Below are positions 14,950 to 14,992 of a stretch of DNA of 14,992 nucleotides, piece by piece. The notes below the pieces were generated by a model. The model had not been told where the DNA came from. It saw only the letters and a program-made list of their open reading frames with translations, and did no database searches. This DNA comes from Peptoniphilus_E sp964345555 (GTDB lineage: Bacteria > Bacillota > Clostridia > Tissierellales > Peptoniphilaceae), in assembly GCA_964345555.1 (NCBI GenBank), contig CAYFRD010000038.1, forward strand, positions 1 to 14,992. Direction: 5' to 3'. The stretch's first letter is position 1. Each line of letters begins with the position of its first letter. The position numbers and the translations under genes are program-made.

Positions 14950-14992
14950 ATAATTTGTGTATGAGTAATCCTCCTCTTAAGGTAAAATATAA
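14939..14992. mobile_element. Possible insertion-sequence end, running off the window
   Basis: The stretch starting GAGACTGTGAAATAATTTGTG resembles, from memory, the terminal repeats of IS256-like elements in Firmicutes (GA..CTGTG...TTTGTG). The window ends before any transposase, so neither the family nor the element itself can be confirmed. Confidence 0.2.

Noticed and set aside
14834..14992. Minus-strand open frame of about 53 codons entering from the right edge
   Set aside because: It overlaps the terminator and the inverted repeat and shows no recognisable protein motif; I treat it as non-coding, though a gene tail cannot be excluded from this window alone.
1..14992. CRISPR arrays, tRNA or rRNA genes, phage genes or defence systems
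   Set aside because: I found no regularly spaced repeats, no cloverleaf or rRNA-like sequence and no proteins of those kinds on either strand.

Overview
The window reads as a piece of a low-GC Gram-positive chromosome, most like an anaerobic Firmicutes of the Tissierellia/Clostridia type. The evidence is the AT-rich composition, strong AAGGAGG-type ribosome sites, a lipoprotein-type solute-binding protein, a stalk-domain secreted protein and a fused NfnA-NfnB oxidoreductase typical of anaerobes. The organism assignment is inference. The sequence is a draft: there is a 10-N gap at 11144-11153.

Layout. At 4-322 (minus) lies a decayed gene for a small exported protein, visible only when a nonsense codon and two frameshifts are bridged. 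At 524-3026 (minus) a two-gene unit encodes a secreted protein with a VWA-like N-terminal region and a copper-amine-oxidase-N (stalk) C-terminal domain, followed 4 bases later by a HutD-family cupin. At 3152-7271 (minus) is a glycerol-3-phosphate/sugar-type ABC importer in the order binding protein, ATPase, permease, permease (ugpB-C-A-E-like), closed by a strong terminator at 3100-3139. Its ATPase gene is interrupted by an in-frame TGA just before the C-terminal domain. At 7531-7893 (plus) is a small one-pass membrane protein with its own extended -10 promoter; it shares a bidirectional terminator with the next unit.

From 12369 down to 7929 (minus) runs an amino-acid biosynthesis operon, proB-proA-thrC-thrB, with tight spacing or overlaps and several non-ATG starts. 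Its proA is split by the N gap, and the two sides encode overlapping but clearly different versions of the same ProA segment, so the join is either a misassembly/strain chimera or hides two tandem proA genes. Divergent from it, at 12516-14837 (plus), is a 773-residue fused NfnA-NfnB-type flavoprotein, with an extended -10 promoter almost identical to that of the small membrane protein. The right edge holds a terminator and a structured, possibly insertion-sequence-related end.

How it works together: the operons supply proline and threonine, import a phosphorylated or simple carbon compound, and balance NADH/NADPH/ferredoxin pools. Most of the window is ordinary metabolic DNA. I do not see a convincing undescribed multi-gene system. 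The points most worth checking are the proA junction, the interrupted ATPase gene, the decayed exported-protein gene and the VWA-stalk/HutD pair.
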